From Larix sibirica (taxonomy: Eukaryota > Streptophyta > Pinopsida > Pinales > Pinaceae), in contig NWUY0300020392.1 of NCBI GenBank assembly GCA_004151065.3, positions 29,587 through 43,134 on the forward strand: a DNA stretch of 13,548 nt. Reading direction: 5' to 3'. Below are positions 1 through 8,260 of the stretch, piece after piece. Below the pieces are notes generated by a model. That model saw only the letters and a list, made by a program, of their open reading frames with translations. It searched no databases and had not been told where the DNA came from. The translations under genes and the position numbers were made by a program. Within the stretch, counting starts at the first letter, position 1, and each line of letters begins with the position of its first letter.

Positions 1-97
1 CAATTTTATGTAAATATAGGCGATATTAGAGACTAAAAATGACCAAATAGCGAATTTATTTTTTGAAAAAAAGCCCCAAAAATAGCCAATTGGCGAA

Positions 98-1262
98 ATT
101 TCACCCAAAAATTTCCCTGATTTCAAACCAATTTCCCTTTGTAATCTGACATACAAATGAATATCAAAGATTATTGCTATGAGGATTAAAGCAGTGCTGT
201 CAAGACATATTTCCAAGGAGGAATTTGGATTTTTGCTAAATAAACAAATATTGGACGTGGTAGGGGTGGCACAAGAAGGTATGCACATTGTTAAGGTTTG
301 TAAGAAGGAGGCAATACTTTTAAAATTAGACTTGGTAAAAGCCTATGATCAAGTTGATTGGGAATTTTTGAGATTGGTCCTTCTTCAAATTGGGATGGGT
401 GTGGAGGTGACAAAATGGATAATGGCATGTGTGACCTCGGTAAATTATGTTATTTTGGTGAATGGGTCCCCAATGAATTCTTTTTGAAGTCAAAGAGGGA
501 TAATGCATGGATGACCCTTATCCCCCCTACTGTATTTGCTGGTGGTGGAAGGTTTAATCCTGATGATTGCCAAGAAGAGATTGGAGGGTTTGATCAAAGG
601 TATAATTTTTTCTGTAAATCAAGTACTGACTCATTCCTTATTCGTGGATGATGTGATCCTCTTCAGGGAAGGCACTATTTAGGAATGGTCGATGTACCAG
701 TCAATCTTGAAACTCTTTTGTAGTGCTTCGGGTATGTTGATTAGTTTGGAGGAATCGATGATGCTTCAAATTAATGGTCGAAGCCCACGGATACAGTCTC
801 AGATTAAAGGAATTATTTCATTTCAGATGAATAACATGGATGAGGGCTTCAAGTACTTGGGGTATCCATTAAACCCTAATAATTATATGAAAGAGGGTTG
901 GTTATGGCTTCTTAGGAAAGTGGAAAAATGGATTGGACATTGGAGTTTGTGGTGGTTGTATTTGGTGGGTAGATGTTGATTAAATCCATCTTGGAGAGCA
1001 TCCTAGTTTATTGGATGTTCCTAGCGAAATTTCAAAAGTTTATCTTGGATAAAATTAGGCAGAAGTGTTTCGCATTTATGTGGTTGGGTAGTAAGGATAA
1101 GAAGGGATTCCACCTAATAAAGTGGGAAAGATTGGCACATCCAAAGTTAATTGGAGGATGGGGATTGATGAACATATTCAATTTTAAGCAGGCGTTAGCA
1201 GCCAAGTGCCTATGGTGGTGTATGACAGATATAGGTATATGGGGTTGTTTGATTAGACTCAT
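98..1262 (+). pseudogene. LINE reverse transcriptase domain, broken (copy 1)
   Basis: Reading from 98 the frame gives SPKNFPDFKPISLCN, the usual start of an L1 RT core (PK...dFRPISLCN). It continues through EEFGFL, KLDLVKAYDQVDWEFLRLVL (the first catalytic Asp block), a PLSPLL block and the FVDD catalytic motif at 641-652. One frame is kept from 98 to 976, with stops at 158-160, 485-487, 512-514 and 680-682. The stop at 512 falls where L1 elements have the Cys of QGCPLSPLL. A frameshift near 975 moves the thumb region (LIKSILESILVYWM, then WERLAHPKLIGGWGL) into the next frame. It cannot make a full RT as it stands. Family assignment is strong and loss of function is clear from the stops. Confidence 0.88.
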
Positions 1263-1683
1263 AAATACGACAATGGTATGTTGGTGGATCTTTGGGTTAG
1301 GGTGGAGTCAAAGATTGTAAAAAATGGGTCTTACATCTAGTGTGGATTAATAAAAGTGGTTCGTATCATAGCCAATTGGCTGGTATGGATGATTGGAAAT
1401 GGGAGGAAGGTTTTAGTGGGAAAGGATGCGTGGATGGGAGGTCCTACGAACTTCAAGTTGTCTCCATAATGCCTAAATAGTTCAATGGTATGTTGGTGGA
1501 CATTTGGGTTAGGGTGGAGCCAAAGATTCTAAAATATGGGTCTTACGTCTGGCGTGCATTAATAAAAGCGATTTGTATCATAGCCAATTGGTTGGTATGG
1601 AGGATTGGAAATGGGAGGAAGGTTTCAGTGGGAAAGGATGCATGGATGGGGGACCTATGAACTTCAAGTTGTATACATAATGT
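1260..1683 (+). repeat. 212-bp tandem duplication inside the LINE (copy 1)
   Basis: Two diverged units of about 212 bp lie head to tail, at about 1260-1471 and 1472-1683. Matching landmarks 212 bp apart include CAATGGTATGTTGGTGGA at 1271 and 1483. Each unit covers the L1 linker module between RT and zf-RVT, readable in the first unit as WMIGNGRKVLVGKDAWMG. The units differ at many positions, so the duplication is much older than the 5.8-kb repeat that contains it. It adds to the frame damage. The stretch 1684-1956 is further decayed LINE linker with no open frame. Confidence 0.85.
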
Positions 1684-1956
1684 CTAAAAATACTTGGGGA
1701 GAAAGGTATTCATAAATTGGATCAATGTCCGGTGGGATATGGAGGTCAGGGCGGAGATTAGGAATGGAGGTCTAGAATTTCCCTTGGGTTGAGTGGTCCT
1801 ATGGCTTTGGAATGGGATATATATGTTTTGGCACTAAATATTTTAGGCATTATTCCTGGTCAGGAGGAGGACAAACTAGCTTGGTCCTAGAATTGCACTG
1901 GTCGGTATGAAGTTAAATAAGCATATCAAGCAATTATATTCACAATACCTATGGTC

Positions 1957-2463
1957 AAGGAATGTTGGTGGTATAGGGTTGTATGGAAATGGAGAGCTCC
2001 GCTAAAAATTAGGTTCTTTCTTTGGCTTGCCTTGGAGGACAAGGTTTTGACATGAAACAATTTTAGAAGATATGGAGGGAAGGTGAGCATCTATGTCCTG
2101 TGTTTATCCAATGAGGAATGTATTAATCATTTGTTGATACATTGTTCCTTTGTGAAGTTGGTTTGGAGGACTCTTAAAACAATCCTTAAATTCAAGGGTA
2201 ATTGGTTTGCGATGTCTTTAGTGAAGTGTTTGGAGAACTGGGTCGAAAGCAAATCATATGGGGTTTTTTTGGAGCTTCCATGTTATTTTTGTTGGGGTGT
2301 GCTCCATCGAAACTCTATACTATTTGAGGGAAAAAAATCGTTAGTGAATTTGGTTGTTCGTAAGATTTTGGGACTTTTTCCAGATATACAGTTGTTGTGC
2401 AAAGCTCCATCCATAAGTTTGATGAGGGAACCTATCTTCATGGAAGACATTCCAATTAGGATG
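1957..2463 (+). pseudogene. LINE zf-RVT-like zinc-binding region (copy 1)
   Basis: The frame starting at 1957 reads WWYRVVWKWRAPLKIRFFLW and then a Cys/His cluster around CLSNEECINHLLIHC, followed by VKLVWRTL. This is the layout of the zf-RVT region found C-terminal to the RT in plant L1 elements (a W.P.K..FF.W block, then C..C....E...HL...C, then VW). A stop at 2053-2055 interrupts it. The rest, up to about 2400, is the usual hydrophobic linker with RNSILFEGKK leading to the RNase H domain. The first expected Cys of the cluster appears replaced. The role is inferred from the family, where the region is thought to help bind nucleic acid. Confidence 0.75.
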
Positions 2464-2882
2464 TTTGATGGCGCATGCCGAGGTACCGAAGGCCAGTGTG
2501 GAATCAGTGGAGTGGTGATATTGAGTAGGACTCGTCACTTCAAGATAAAAATGGGAGGGGTGTAGGTACAAACATAACGGTGGAATTCCTGGATATTTGG
2601 GGCTTGTTAAAATTTTCCTCCCTAAATCACATAGACTGTCTACAGGTGGCAAGAGATTCAAAAGCCATCATAGATTGGATTTATGGGAAGGCCTCTCTCT
2701 GAGTCCTCAATCTCAATGGATGGATGAGAAGGGTGAGATTATTGCAGGAAACTTTCCAAAGCCTTAGTCTGTTCCATATATAGAGAGAATTTAATGGGGA
2801 GGCCAACAGGTTATCAAAGGACACCCTACAGCTTGCGGAAGGAAATCTAGTACATGAGGAGATTGATGATCATCATGTGTAG
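2464..2882 (+). pseudogene. LINE RNase H-like domain, broken (copy 1)
   Basis: This is a plant-type RNase H fold at the end of the LINE polyprotein. The first acidic residue is in FDGACRG (Asp codon 2467-2469). A one-base shift in the G-rich run near 2551-2562 moves the rest into another frame. There GTNITVEFLDIWGLL carries the Glu (2583-2585) and RDSKAIIDW the next Asp (2655-2657). Stops lie at 2700-2702 and 2781-2783. The closing motif reads REFNGEANRLSK, with Asn (2805-2807) where the family usually has Asp (N..AD.LSK). The natural end is the TAG at 2880-2882. Frameshift, two stops and the Asp-to-Asn change together indicate a dead enzyme. Confidence 0.78.
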
Positions 2883-3361
2883 GGGTCTCTTTAGCTATTC
2901 TAGGCTGCTTTTCATCTTTTTCGATTCAGGATTGTTTTGATGTGGATTAGAGGGATCATTGTTTTTGCTTTTCTTATTGCTTTCCTTTGTATGACTGGCG
3001 GTATTTCAGAGTTGTTGAGGATGAATTACATATGTTTTGGCTGGTTCTCTATGGAACGTTAGTGTCTCATGTTTTGCAGTATGCTTCAAACTCTTGTGGT
3101 ATACATTAGTTGTTATTTGGATGGGCTAAGGAGGTATATCCTCTTAGCAACGTGAAGTATTTAGTATGGAATTTTCACTCAGGGAGTTGTTGATCTTTTT
3201 GCCGTTTGGAAATGGCAAGAAGATTTACTCATCCGGAAGTATAGAGTGTGTTTGGAAGTCTAGACTGTATGGTGAGTAAAATAGAAATTTGTAATTATTT
3301 GTATTTGTATATCTTGATCCTAAATGGTCATTAATCAATGAAGATAGATACATAGATAAAT
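2883..3361 (+). other. Probable LINE 3' untranslated region and tail (copy 1)
   Basis: T-rich, non-coding on both strands and directly following the RNase H stop. It ends in ATTAATCAATGAAGATAGAT and a short GATA/CATA-like low-complexity run, which I take as the 3' end of the element. The boundary at about 3361 is an estimate. The flank after it belongs to the 3' side of the minus-strand lipase gene. Confidence 0.5.
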
Positions 3362-3468
3362 CTTCGAACATAAGGGAATTCCACATTATCCAAGTTCCAT
3401 GTACGGTAGAGCTTTGCTCCTGAGTATTTTGCTCCCATTCTACACTGAACCAAATGCTCCAAAATCGA

Positions 3469-4543
3469 TCAAATTTGAAGTTTGATTAATTGTTTAACTT
3501 TGTTGAATCCCAAGTTTAACAATTGTTTAACCTTCGATGGAGAAGATCTACGATTAACCTTCAGTGGAGATCGTTTCGAAGTAGGTCGCGAGTTTAAGGA
3601 ACCCAGCTGCTGTTGTATCAATTTGCTGCTTCTGAGAACTGCCATCTGCACCTCTGAGTCGCGAGACCACCATTGCTTAATACTGTGAGCTTCCAAGAGC
3701 TTTCTAGGTCCCTTCGACACTACAAACAGTTTAGCATCCACACGATCATTCAGATAATCACAAGCAGCCTCCTGCTCATCTCTTACCAATTTCTCATCGC
3801 AGTAGTAACGGCAAATACAGTCGTTACTGTTGACATAGAAATGGGGAACCCATTTTTGTTTTCTTTGGCAAACTTCAGGCCTTTTTTTCTCCTCATCCGA
3901 CCCTTCACCGTCGCCTTCCTTGTTTCTCATCTCAGAATGCAGAATAGCTCCTGGCACCACGCCCTTAAAAACATTCCACAAGATTTCAAACTTGTCACCA
4001 ATTCTTCTGAAACCCATGGGAAACGAAACAGAAGGCGGATTGAAGAGATGGGCTTCCACGCATATTCCTTCCTCTGCCAAGGCCTTTCCCACCTGCAAAA
4101 CCAGGCCTGCTCCCAACGAATGCCCGGCCATGCACACTTTGTTGCTCCCATATCTCCCCACTAAGTTCCTCACCGCCTCTAACGACTTATGAAACCTGCA
4201 GGAACCTCTCAGATCCTCCGTTGTTAATATTTTCAGATCGTCCTCTATGTCCCTTCTTATGGTGGGTGCCCTTAGCAAGGTCCCCCGGAGGGCTATTATT
4301 GCCTGGGGAGCCTTCCTTGGCCTCCTTAATACCTTATCAGAGCTGTCCCATTCAAGTGTGGCTCCAAAGATGGAAGCGTCTTTCTCGTCCACCAATGTTT
4401 CCACAGCTTTGTATTTGAAGGGCTGCCACCATTTGGGTGCCAATCCTGCATCCCCTTCTCGCTTTTTCTGTCTGTCCAACTCCAGCAGATACACTGCCTG
4501 TGTGAAGCAGGCCATCACTCTGCACTTGTACTTATCATTATTC
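3469..4543 (-). CDS. Class-3 lipase-like alpha/beta-hydrolase, last exon (copy 1)
   Basis: A plant alpha/beta-hydrolase of the lipase class 3 / At4g10955-like family, probably an esterase or acyl-lipid hydrolase; the substrate is not predictable. The exon encodes 357 residues with no stop. In order: QAVYLLELDRQ near the N-terminus, APKWWQPF, IFGATLEW, ALRGTL (likely oxyanion-hole region), the nucleophile elbow GHSLG, HLFNPPSVSFP, WVPHFYVNSNDCICRYY (candidate catalytic Asp) and EAHSIKQWW (candidate catalytic His). An acidic insert (GDGEGSDEEKK) precedes the Asp block and a basic tail rich in KVKQL ends the protein. I start it at 4543 because a splice acceptor (TGTTTGTGCACAG) lies just upstream and homology begins at NNDKYKC. 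The upstream ATG reading MMYICLFVHR is probably intron. The family's short N-terminal exon, about 20-40 residues, is not found. No signal peptide is visible in this exon. Confidence 0.88.
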
Positions 4544-4632
4544 CTGTGCACAAACAAACATATATACATCACAGAAGTAACATAAACTTAACACAGGCCA
4601 TCACTCTGCACTTGCACTTATCATTATTCCTG
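4508..4632. repeat. 39-bp direct repeat spanning the lipase splice acceptor (copy 1)
   Basis: Positions 4508-4546 recur at 4594-4632 with one mismatch (T4529 versus C4615), a period of 86 bp. On the minus strand the repeated piece is the acceptor CAG followed by the first 37 bases of the lipase exon. The gene therefore carries a second, upstream copy of its exon start inside the intron. Confidence 0.93.
4544..4560 (-). other. Predicted 3' splice site of the lipase exon (copy 1)
   Basis: Read on the minus strand, a T-rich run ends in GTGCACAG, with the AG at 4545-4544. The exon then starts G|AAT AAT GAT AAG, so the first base completes a codon begun in an upstream exon. Homology to the lipase family starts at this point, which supports the site. 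Confidence 0.65.
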
Positions 4633-4736
4633 AAAACATTCAATGAACCTGGATAAAAAATTGAAAATGAAATATATGTGATGTTACATAATGTTACAAG
4701 TAAAATAGAAAACATTCAATGCACCTGAATAAAAAA
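4632..4736. repeat. 29-bp direct repeat in intron (copy 1)
   Basis: GAAAACATTCAATGAACCTG at 4632 recurs as GAAAACATTCAATGCACCTG at 4708, continuing through ATAAAAAA. The period is 76 bp with two mismatches. It adjoins the 39-bp splice-acceptor repeat, so this intron has undergone repeated small duplications. Confidence 0.85.
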
Positions 4737-4756
4737 TATTCTATTCTATTCTATTC
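4737..4756. repeat. (TATTC)4 microsatellite (copy 1)
   Basis: Four perfect TATTC units, directly after an A run. It is the same length in copy 2 (10534-10553). Confidence 0.9.
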
Positions 4757-5433
4757 TCTCTCACATTATAAATTTGAAAATTTGGCTGATTACCAACTAG
4801 AATGTCCCATAATGTCTCCCAGGGTATGTGGGCATTTAATGGCAGGACTCGACAATAGCTTCTCTGCATTCTTCTTGCTATGCTGGGCCACAAGCGTGCT
4901 CATTTGAGATACTGCATGCATTACAGTTGTAGCAAGCAATATACAGTTTGTTAGAATTAAATAGCACTCTGCTAAATAAACAGCAAGCAATAAGCACAAA
5001 TATTCTGTAGTAATACATTAGTGGTTGCTCCCTTAATGAGATAAAGAAAAAACTTTTACAAATGTATTACTTATCCCAAAATAAACTACTCAGTTCTTTC
5101 TACTAATTGATTTTCTCTTACATTTTTCATATATCATTGGAATCGAGATCTTAAACAATGAATTTTTGACTGCCTTGAATTGGCTGAGTAATGCATGAAC
5201 CATCGACATTTGAGTACTCAGTTCAACTCCAACTTTTCTTCGGCTTATTGATGATACTCCAAGGTCATCAACTCAATGATATCTCCTTTTATAAACACTA
5301 AAATTCTCCTTCTGCGCATGGCACCTTTTTTAATTTTTAGGTTGGTATTCTAGTGTAGGTTGGTAATCTGAGGAAATTAAAATATGTTTTATTAATTTTA
5401 TCATTTACATAAAATTGTGAAAATATCAAAATT

Positions 5434-5451
5434 ATATATATATATATATAT
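5434..5451. repeat. (AT)9 microsatellite (copy 1)
   Basis: Nine AT units. Copy 2 has ten, so this is one of the few positions at which the two 5.8-kb copies differ. Confidence 0.92.
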
Positions 5452-5491
5452 GAAAATTGTGAAAATACATTTGATTAATCAAACATCAATA

Positions 5492-5674
5492 AGATATTTT
5501 ATTATTTAAATAGAATTGTGAAAATACGTTAAAATCTATTAACAAAATTTTAAGAAAAACAAACTTATATATATCCATTTTTAGATATTTTATTATTTAA
5601 ATAGAATTGTGAAAATACCATTAGAATCTATTAACAAAATTTTAAGGAAGACAAACTTGTATACATCCACTTTT
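5492..5674. repeat. 91-bp tandem repeat, two units (copy 1)
   Basis: AGATATTTTATTATTTAAAT starts at 5492 and again at 5583. The units also share AATTGTGAAAATAC, TCTATTAACAAAATTTTAAG and ACAAACTT..ATA.ATCCA. The element AATTGTGAAAATA also occurs twice more just upstream (about 5413 and 5456), so the array probably grew from a shorter motif. No coding potential. Confidence 0.88.
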
Positions 5675-5796
5675 GTATGAATTTGTATTTATAAGTTTGG
5701 TTTCAGTTTACATTTCCAAATATAAAACTAAAATTGGATTATTTGTTTCTATGAATTATGTTTTCTAATTATCTTAATATTTTGTAACTTATATAT

Positions 5797-5797
5797 N
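5797..5797. other. Single ambiguous base (N) at the copy junction
   Basis: The only N in the window. It lies exactly between the last base of copy 1 and the first base of copy 2, which is where a contig join or gap placeholder would sit. Confidence 0.98.
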
Positions 5798-5894
5798 CAA
5801 TTTTATGTAAATATAGGCGATATTAGAGACTAAAAATGACCAAATAGCGAATTTATTTTTTGAAAAAAAGCCCCAAAAATAGCCAATTGGCGAA

Positions 5895-7059
5895 ATTTCA
5901 CCCAAAAATTTCCCTGATTTCAAACCAATTTCCCTTTGTAATCTGACATACAAATGAATATCAAAGATTATTGCTATGAGGATTAAAGCAGTGCTGTCAA
6001 GACATATTTCCAAGGAGGAATTTGGATTTTTGCTAAATAAACAAATATTGGACGTGGTAGGGGTGGCACAAGAAGGTATGCACATTGTTAAGGTTTGTAA
6101 GAAGGAGGCAATACTTTTAAAATTAGACTTGGTAAAAGCCTATGATCAAGTTGATTGGGAATTTTTGAGATTGGTCCTTCTTCAAATTGGGATGGGTGTG
6201 GAGGTGACAAAATGGATAATGGCATGTGTGACCTTGGTAAATTATGTTATTTTGGTGAATGGGTCCCCAATGAATTCTTTTTGAAGTCAAAGAGGGATAA
6301 TGCATGGATGACCCTTATCCCCCCTACTGTATTTGCTGGTGGTGGAAGGTTTAATCCTGATGATTGCCAAGAAGAGATTGGAGGGTTTGATCAAAGGTAT
6401 ACTTTTTTCTGTAAATCAAGTACTGACTCATTCCTTATTCGTGGATGATGTGATCCTCTTCAGGGAAGGCACTATTTAGGAATGGTCGATGTACCAGTCA
6501 ATCTTGAAACTCTTTTGTAGTGCTTCGGGTATGTTGATCAGTTTGGAGGAATCGATGATGCTTCAAATTAATGGTCGAAGCCCACGGATACAGTCTCAGA
6601 TTAAAGGAATTATTTCATTTCAGATGAATAACATGGATGAGGGCTTCAAGTACTTGGGGTATCCATTAAACCCTAATAATTATATGAAAGAGGGTTGGTT
6701 ATGGCTTCTTAGGAAAGTGGAAAAATGGATTGGACATTGGAGTTTGTGGTGGTTGTATTTGGTGGGTAGATGTTGATTAAATCCATCTTGGAGAGCATCC
6801 TAGTTTATTGGATGTTCCTAGCGAAATTTCAAAAGTTTATCTTGGATAAAATTAGGCAGAAGTGTTTCGCATTTATGTGGTTGGGTAGTAAGGATAAGAA
6901 GGGATTCCACCTAATAAAGTGGGAAAGATTGGCACATCCAAAGTTAATTGGAGGATGGGGATTGATGAACATATTCAATTTTAAGCAGGCGTTAGCAGCC
7001 AAGTGCCTATGGTGGTGTATGACAGATATAGGTATATGGGGTTGTTTGATTAGACTCAT
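5895..7059 (+). pseudogene. LINE reverse transcriptase domain, broken (copy 2)
   Basis: Counterpart of 98-1262. FVDD is at 6438-6449 and the in-frame stops are at 5955, 6282, 6309 and 6477, with the frameshift near 6772. Against copy 1, one Ser becomes Leu in the block ending in CVT.VNYVILVNGSP (base 6235). Base 6402 changes an Asn-containing stretch in an alternative frame, and base 6539 is silent (Ile). Not functional. Confidence 0.87.
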
Positions 7060-7480
7060 AAATACGACAATGGTATGTTGGTGGATCTTTGGGTTAGGGT
7101 GGAGTCAAAGATTGTAAAAAATGGGTCTTACATCTAGTGTGGATTAATAAAAGTGGTTCGTATCATAGCCAATTGGCTGGTATGGATGATTGGAAATGGG
7201 AGGAAGGTTTTAGTGGGAAAGGATGCGTGGATGGGAGGTCCTACGAACTTCAAGTTGTCTCCATAATGCCTAAATAGTTCAATGGTATGTTGGTGGACAT
7301 TTGGGTTAGGGTGGAGCCAAAGATTCTAAAATATGGGTCTTACGTCTGGCGTGCATTAATAAAAGCGATTTGTATCATAGCCAATTGGTTGGTATGGAGG
7401 ATTGGAAATGGGAGGAAGGTTTCAGTGGGAAAGGATGCATGGATGGGGGACCTATGAACTTCAAGTTGTATACATAATGT
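7057..7480 (+). repeat. 212-bp tandem duplication inside the LINE (copy 2)
   Basis: Same pair of diverged units as at 1260-1683, with landmarks CAATGGTATGTTGGTGGA at 7068 and 7280. I found no difference from copy 1. The stretch 7481-7753 is decayed LINE linker with no open frame. Confidence 0.85.
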
Positions 7481-7753
7481 CTAAAAATACTTGGGGAGAA
7501 AGGTATTCATAAATTGGATCAATGTCCGGTGGGATATGGAGGTCAGGGCGGAGATTAGGAATGGAGGTCTAGAATTTCCCTTGGGTTGAGTGGTCCTATG
7601 GCTTTGGAATGGGATATATATGTTTTGGCACTAAATATTTTAGGCATTATTCCTGGTCAGGAGGAGGACAAACTAGCTTGGTCCTAGAATTGCACTGGTC
7701 GGTATGAAGTTAAATAAGCATATCAAGCAATTATATTCACAATACCTATGGTC

Positions 7754-8260
7754 AAGGAATGTTGGTGGTATAGGGTTGTATGGAAATGGAGAGCTCCGCT
7801 AAAAATTAGGTTCTTTCTTTGGCTTGCCTTGGAGGACAAGGTTTTGACATGAAACAATTTTAGAAGATATGGAGGGAAGGTGAGCATCTATGTCCTGTGT
7901 TTATCCAATGAGGAATGTATTAATCATTTGTTGATACATTGTTCCTTTGTGAAGTTGGTTTGGAGGACTCTTAAAACAATCCTTAAATTCAAGGGTAATT
8001 GGTTTGCGATGTCTTTAGTGAAGTGTTTGGAGAACTGGGTCGAAAGCAAATCATATGGGGTTTTTTTGGAGCTTCCATGTTATTTTTGTTGGGGTGTGCT
8101 CCATCGAAACTCTATACTATTTGAGGGAAAAAAATCGTTAGTGAATTTGGTTGTTCGTAAGATTTTGGGACTTTTTCCAGATATACAGTTGTTGTGCAAA
8201 GCTCCATCCATAAGTTTGATGAGGGAACCTATCTTCATGGAAGACATTCCAATTAGGATG
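7754..8260 (+). pseudogene. LINE zf-RVT-like zinc-binding region (copy 2)
   Basis: Same as 1957-2463: the WRAPLKIRFFLW block, a stop at 7850-7852, the Cys/His cluster CLSNEECINHLLIHC and then VKLVWRTL. No difference from copy 1 was noticed. Confidence 0.75.

Larger units (their letters stand above)
98..3361 (+). mobile_element. Degenerate L1-type LINE (non-LTR retrotransposon), copy 1
   Basis: A plant L1-like LINE remnant. Recognisable coding homology begins at about 98 and ends at a stop at 2880-2882, in the order reverse transcriptase, linker with an internal duplication, zf-RVT-like region, RNase H. The apurinic endonuclease domain that normally precedes the RT is absent. The element is therefore either 5'-truncated, as is common for LINEs, or continues off the left edge. 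Positions 2883 to about 3340 look like a 3' untranslated region with no open frame. The element seems to end in a low-complexity GATA/CATA-like tail at about 3341-3361 in place of a clean poly(A). No target-site duplication could be assigned because the 5' end is not resolved. It lies tail to tail with the lipase gene. Confidence 0.85.
1..5796. repeat. 5.8-kb direct repeat, copy 1 (possible redundant contig)
   Basis: This block is repeated almost base for base at 5798-11595. The offset is 5797 for most of its length and 5799 after an AT microsatellite that is one unit longer in copy 2. Differences I found by eye (copy 1 to copy 2): C438T, A605C, T742C, C3651G, C3662T, G3699A, an A run at 4770-4772 one base longer in copy 2, loss of T4829, C4850T, A5371T, and (AT)9 to (AT)10 at 5434. 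It carries one LINE remnant and one lipase exon. The copy starts at the first base of the window and stops at the N. This fits a duplicated contig or haplotype better than a natural tandem copy. The list of differences may not be complete. Confidence 0.97.
4633..5796. other. Lipase intron / upstream flank, AT-rich (copy 1)
   Basis: I see no confident gene here. There is a 29-bp direct repeat (4632-4660 and 4708-4736, period 76), a (TATTC)4 run, an (AT)9 run and a 91-bp tandem repeat near the right end. A minus-strand open stretch at 4999-4790 contains AVSQMSTLVAQHSKKNAEKL, which looks somewhat gene-like but which I do not recognise. No convincing first exon for the lipase was found on the minus strand. 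Confidence 0.6.

Noticed and set aside
326-2661. Minus-strand open frames inside the LINE (508-326, 1262-1032, 2661-2341) and their copies
   Set aside because: They are antisense to recognised RT, thumb and RNase H sequence, so they are frame shadows.
1-3400. Target-site duplication flanking the LINE
   Set aside because: The 5' end is not resolved and no matching pair was found between 1-97 and the sequence after 3361.
3469-4543. Naming the lipase a GDSL esterase, as some databases do for At4g10955
   Set aside because: The nucleophile motif here is GHSLG (GxSxG), typical of alpha/beta-hydrolases and class-3 lipases. No GDS(L) block is present.
4544-4572. ATG at 4572 as the true start of the lipase
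   Set aside because: The first ten residues (MMYICLFVHR) do not fit the family, and a good splice acceptor sits exactly where homology begins. It looks like intron read-through.
3673-4585. Several + strand open frames over the lipase (for example 3673-4164 and 4247-4585), repeated in copy 2
   Set aside because: They lie antisense to a strongly recognisable lipase exon and have no family motifs of their own. They are shadows of the coding strand.
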